NCBI GenBank assembly: GCA_037013685.1
Contig: CM072919.1
Span: 25,026,255-25,090,254 of the forward strand
Length of the DNA stretch: 64,000 nt
Reading direction: 5' to 3'
Origin: Acridotheres tristis
Taxonomy: Eukaryota > Chordata > Aves > Passeriformes > Sturnidae
Part shown: positions 59,140 to 64,000 of the stretch, piece after piece
Position numbering within the stretch: the stretch's first letter is position 1
Layout: every line of letters begins with the position of its first letter
The notes under the pieces: generated by a model
What the model was told of the DNA's origin: nothing
Seen by the model: the letters and a program-made list of their open reading frames with translations, nothing else
Database searches by the model: none
Made by a program: the position numbers and the translations under genes

Positions 59140-62100
59140 AGGTCAGGCTGACGCTTTACCCTGTCGCCGAGTAAGTGCCATCCATCCTAAACGAATCCCA
59201 AAAACCTGTCACCTCTACCCCAATAATACGCCCCCATCTCTGCCCCATCGAACGCGCAAAGCTCATAGAGTATTGTGAAAGCTAACTGACCTGTGCTCAG
59301 CCTGAGAAGAGTAAAAAATTGGGTTCTAGATCAAGCACTATTTAAAAGAAGGAAAAGAAGTTACCATCATCCCTAAGCCAGCAGTACTGAGGTGTGAAGT
59401 ACGTCAGTGTGTTTTGCTGTTCTGCAAGCATCAGGAGAGAGAGTAACAGAAGGACTCGGCCTTTGAAATAAAGCATGTGAGCCTCTAAAGCATTAGCCAA
59501 AGTAACAGAGGTGCCTCTGAAATCACGATCTAGATGGAGAAGCACTCCTATCAGACAGAGGAGCTTTTCCCTGCTTTTGTGAACTGCATCCCAGGGAGAC
59601 TGAGTCCTGGCAGGACAGGGTCCCTAACCGAATCATGCTGTCCTTGACTGCAGCCCACCTTTCCTTGCAAAAATAGGCAGGGTCTGAATGGTGAAGAGCT
59701 TTATGGATTGCTATTAATCTCATTAACTAAATGTGGAAATGATAAGGAAGTGTTGGCTACCGAAATGAGGCAGTGTTGTTCTTTTCCTACAGGAGATAAA
59801 AATTAGTGATGTCAGCCATTTTGTATGCTAGCGCACTAGATCGCTGTGTGTAACCTCGAGCAATAATAATCCTTTGCTATGGATAATTGGCATCATCCTG
59901 AAATAATTTTATGTGGCATTACTCAGAAAAAAAGAAACAAAAACAAAACCAACCCAAAACGCACAGACAAAACAAAAGAACTAGAGGTGAGGTCTGTAAG
60001 CGGATCATCTGTAGGTTGGTGAAGACTAAAGAGAGAACATGAGTAGAGCAACGGAGGTCTTCAAGTATCAGTCATCAGTCAGCAAGTCACTCTTACCCTG
60101 TTCTCACAGCATTTTCCCCAACTAATCCAGCATCCATTGGCCTCCAGTGCTTAAGAGACACCAGGCAGAATCGGAGGTGTGATTCTCCAGGGCTGATAGG
60201 AAGGAGGAGAAGAAAGTATTTTTGTTTCTTTACCACTAAAGCTATTGATATATGTCTGGTTTCTGTATAGAACTGGTGCCTACAACCTTCTGTTTCCTTC
60301 GGAGGGGCAACAGCATTTTACACAAAAAGCTGCATCCCTAGTCCGTTAATCTGGATAACTGGGATGTAACTTCACAAGTTGAGTATTTGTCATTTTTTTC
60401 ACAGCACTTTCAGATCTTCTTTGGCTGACAGTGACCAAAAGTTCCGGTTTTGGGATGTCCTTATCCACATTTCAGTGACATGCAAGCTGCTTCCCAGAAC
60501 GTGACTTGCTTATTTTGTGTCAGATTCTCACATTAATTATTCTCTTACATTAATTTATACAGTCCAGAGAGGAAAATGTTCTTAACAGCAGCACACACGT
60601 GCCTGGAAATGGGATTTTACTCACAAACCTCTTTATCTCCGGATGATACAGGCCATCACTCATATTTGACTGTGCTGATGTTATGTTGATGTGCTGATGG
60701 TAATACTGGGATATGGTTTCAGAGCATGCATTTAATCCATAGCTCAGTTTATAATGCACAGCTAATTTTTTGCAATAACTAGGCTAAACAAGGATGTTCT
60801 CTTCGGCTGTACAGATGAGATGTTAAACTGGGCAGAGGGGTAGGAGCTAGGTGATCTTTACAGTCCCACTCCACCCAAATCACTCTATGATCCTAAACCC
60901 ATGACAGCACTTAGATATAACCCTAACACTCTTCCTCACTCGAGGGCACTCACTTGTGAAAGCCTGAGGTCCAAATTCAACCCACGGTTCGAAGCTCCAA
61001 ACCAGCTTCTGATGGGCAGATGCTTGCCCTCTGTGCAGTCCCTGGGTACAGGAATGTACCTGGGCGGAGTCAGGGGGAAGCTGTCAGTGGCCACTTTTAA
61101 GGCAGCTGGTTGTTCTCTGGCCCAGAGGTACAGTGCACAGACAGGAACTGCTATGGGGAGCCGTAGCAATGAAGGCTGTGACCTCCAGGTGAGTGAGAAA
61201 GGCACAGGTGGGACTCAGGTAACAGCCAGGGGCTCACGCTTGAAGGGAGTGCAGGGAGGTGTTGGAGGAGAAGTAGCAAAGAGAAGAATGAGAAGTGGGA
61301 TTCAAGGGCCTGCAAAGAAGGTGAGGGAGAACAAGTCTGTGTGTTTGTGAAGGAACTTTTCAGAATAAAAATCATGCCCACTATCCTTTACTCCATACTC
61401 CCCAAGTCTTGTGCACCCTGACCTCATGCCTAAAACACTGCACCCTCTTTCCAGAGGATGAGAATGACATGCCGGCCCCTGGCAGACACCCTTGGAGAGA
61501 CCCAGACTGTGGGAACCCTCAAGTTTTTGCTCCACAAGCCAATTTAAGTAATGACCTTTAGTGCCACTGAATTTTTCGCCAAAAAAAACATTTTTTTTGA
61601 GGAGCAAGTGGTCTCGTAAAGACAGTCTGAATCAGGTGTTCTGCTTCAAACCTTGTTCTGTTGCTTTCTATGACGCAGAGAGGTTTCTTCTCTGATGGTG
61701 TCTTTCTACGAAGACAAAATTTAAAAACCCATCTTTCTTCTGTAGTAATATTTCCTAATATTTTGAAGGTCACAGGCTCCAAACATTATTCCAGATCCTG
61801 TTTTGACTTTTTTCATTCTCCCAGGCTCATGGCATGTGCTCCAAATGATTTGACAGGATGCTAGGGACTGATCAATTGTTAGTAATGGCTGAAATTATAT
61901 GTCAAGATAAATGGCCTGTTGATAAATTGATAAATGGCTGACGTATGTTCTTAAAGCCTGTGACCATGCTGAAAATTTGTGACTGATATTCCAGCAACAT
62001 GACAGAATAGTAATTCAGCAGTCATATAAATATGAACACGTTGTATTTTACATGTGTGTGCTATCTTCCATACCAATGTATTGCCCAGATTGTCTGCATG

Positions 62101-63400
62101 CATTATCATGGAAATACTTCTGGAAGTATTCTATCATGGAAGCAACTTTTTCCACCAGACAACTGCTACGACTCCCATTGTGAAGCCTGGTGTCGTAGGA
62201 AGGAAGTGCTTTTTTGAAGAAATGTCTCTCAGTCACTGAACACACAGAGCAGACAAAACGTTTCTTCACGTGATGCAACAGAAACCTTCGAATTAAATTT
62301 CTGTAGATCAGAAGGATTCAGTGGAGTTGCTTACTATATAAAGGCTTGCAAGACATGGTAAGTATCTGCTAGCAAACTGTCCTTCCATTTTAAAAGCAGC
62401 TATATAGTAGAAGACTGTATAGAAGACACTTCTGAAAATCCAAGAGTATGAGGATTATCAGTCTCAAATTCAGCTTCCATTAGGGGCAAGCATTGTGGAT
62501 ACAGAGCTGTGCTCTTTTCCTATTTACTACTAAACATACTGTTTACTACTTGGAGACTATGTTTCTCTGTTCTTACCTTTAACTTCTCCTGGTCTAATTC
62601 TGCCCTTATTCTGCACGACAGGATTGATTGTGGTCTTGGTCTTGAGGTCCTTCTAACACCTCCTGAATTGCAGCTTAACTGTGCTGATTCAGCTGATCTC
62701 CAACCTCTGTATTAAGGATGGCTCCTCTCTCCTGGATCTTATCTCTGCAGGTGGTTAGTACGCAGGGGATGCTGTGCCTCCATGACATTACAGCCCACTT
62801 GGGCACCAGGGATATGCATTTCAGCTTGGTTTGGGTGCCGATAGTGGTGTAGCCATGGCAGCATTGAACTCAGCGTGGGCTAGCTGCCTGAGTATGCACC
62901 CAGGATCCCAGATGGGTTTTACAGCCTGCATCAGACACCATCCTTCAACGTGCATATGGGTGTGTGAGTCTCAAGTTCAAAAGTAGAAAGCTAGACTAGT
63001 GTTAATTTGGGAACATCTACCTTTGACTGTAGTGAAGCCATCCAGTGAAAAATGAGCCGGGAGCAGCACGGTCATAACGTGTGTGGGGAATGTGAACGAG
63101 AGGTCAGCCTCAGCTGGCAGCACTTGGTCAAAGCTCATCAGGTCCGATTGCTGAGTGCGGCTGAATGCAAGGCCTTCAAACTTCCTAATTAACATTGGTG
63201 CAAGAGTTGGTGGCAGCTGTGCTGTTTCACCGTGGAAGACTGTCACAGGGAAGGGATGCTACGATACAGGACATAAGTAAGCACCATCGGCCACCTCATT
63301 CACCTCATTCTCGTGCAACGAGGTGTTGCACAAGAAGAGATGAAAGGCAGAGTAGAGGAGAGGGGTGGAAAAGCAGCGATCTGAAGTGCAGTCCATGTGC
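59140..63400. other. Region upstream of KLF9, mostly featureless
   Basis: About 4.3 kb without a recognised gene. It contains one CR1 3' end (60825-60895). Several open frames of 60-150 codons show no domain that I recognise. Confidence 0.6.
60825..60895 (+). mobile_element. CR1 LINE 3' end fragment
   Basis: The sequence follows the CR1 3' consensus: GGGCAGAGGGGTAGGAGC, TAGGTGATCTTTACAGTCCC, then ATCACTCTATGATCC with the ATTCTATG-type tail unit. Short and 5'-truncated. Confidence 0.75.
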
Positions 63401-63790
63401 TTCGTGGATAGTGCGAGGTCCTCGAGCGTGGTGAGGCGGTCAGTGCGGGCAGGGGCTGGTGCCCAGCGCCGTCGCAGCCCCTCGGGCCCCGGGCAGCGCT
63501 GCCCGCAGCCCCGCTCCGCACTGCGGGCTGCAGGCGTACGTGCGGCGCCGGCGCGGTGGGGCCCGCCGCGGCCATCGCCGCTTTAAGGCGGCGCGTCAGT
63601 GCGAGGGCCGCGGCGGCGGGTTCAGCTGAGGACACAGCCCCAGTTCTCAGAAATCCCCGCGCTGCGGGAACATCGCGCTCCGGTACGGAACGCGCTGCCC
63701 TAGATCGGGGGTGCCGGGCCCGCCCCCCGCCCGCCCACGTGAGAGCCCCCCCACGCACACCGCACCCGCCGCTCCCGCCACACCGGGGCT
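63400..63790. promoter_or_regulatory. Orphan CpG island
   Basis: About 390 bp of CpG-rich sequence with abrupt borders, GC boxes and an E-box CACGTG near 63737. No gene start is recognised on either strand. The - strand has an open frame of 152 codons across it, which in such GC-rich sequence is weak evidence. It may be a promoter of an unknown or non-coding transcript, or a distal KLF9 promoter. Confidence 0.55.
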
Positions 63791-63868
63791 CTGCGGCTGT
63801 GCTCCTCGCCGAGATCTATCGCTGCTATTTCATCTTATTGTTCTGTTTGATCGCTGGGTTTTGTTTTC

Positions 63869-63942
63869 CTTTTTTTTTTTTTTTTTTTTTCCTAATCAGT
63901 TTTTTTGGTTTTTTTGGGTTTTTTTTTGTTTTTTTTTTTTTT
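63869..63942 (+). repeat. T-rich low-complexity tract
   Basis: A series of long T runs (the first about 20 T) separated by CC, GG and G interruptions. It resembles no transposon tail with certainty; the adjoining CpG island and this tract make the right edge prone to assembly error. Confidence 0.85.
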
Positions 63943-64000
63943 TTATTCACCTCGGGGAGGCCCCTGCAAGAAAACGGCATCATCTTTTTCAACCCTCTGC

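Noticed and set aside
63300..63758. 152-codon - strand protein gene in the right-hand CpG island
   Set aside because: Compositionally biased frame with no recognised domain; kept only as an orphan CpG island.

Overview
The window looks like vertebrate nuclear DNA from a bird. It carries most of SMC5 on the + strand and all of the coding sequence of KLF9 on the - strand, arranged tail to tail. This matches the conserved amniote order MAMDC2-SMC5-KLF9-TRPM3, recalled from memory, which lies on the Z chromosome in birds. The repeats are avian: CR1 LINE 3' ends, ERVL-type LTRs, and a tRNA-Ile-headed SINE with a CR1-type tail that resembles TguSINE1 of songbirds. A passerine host is therefore inferred; placement on Z is inferred from synteny only.

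Region 1-36564 is SMC5 from coding exon 2 to the stop codon: 23 coding exons, 3076 nt, 1024 whole residues plus one split codon at the left edge. Exon 1 with the start codon lies left of the window. Every exon-exon junction keeps the frame. The ATPase Walker A box (exon 2), signature SGGE motif (exon 22) and Walker B DE (exon 22) are intact, so the gene looks functional. One intron uses a GC-AG splice pair. A decayed copy of exon 5 with its donor flank sits inside the intron after exon 6. Introns hold CR1 fragments, a nested pair of LTRs (19052-20109), a fossil CR1 reverse transcriptase (about 23945-24230) and the SINE (about 32498-32649).

Region 36565-43564 holds the SMC5 3'UTR and the intergenic gap, with LTR remnants at about 38080-38351 and 39310-39858 and a perfect 50-bp tandem duplication. 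Region 43565-57829 is KLF9: a long 3'UTR, the exon encoding zinc fingers 2 and 3, a 10.2-kb intron with a relic of an old tRNA-derived SINE, and a GC-rich first exon encoding the Sin3-binding N terminus and zinc finger 1. The predicted protein has 233 residues.

Region 57830-59100 is the KLF9 5' CpG island with CCAAT and CRE-like sites. Region 59100-63400 is mostly featureless. A second CpG island at about 63400-63790 has no recognised gene, and the window ends in long T tracts. The two genes are functionally unrelated: SMC5 is a core subunit of the SMC5/6 genome-maintenance complex, and KLF9 is a hormone-responsive repressor/activator binding GC boxes. I found no clear previously undescribed system. 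The observations most worth checking are the exon-5 duplicate, the GC-AG intron, a possible alternative donor in exon 18, the nested LTRs and the orphan CpG island.
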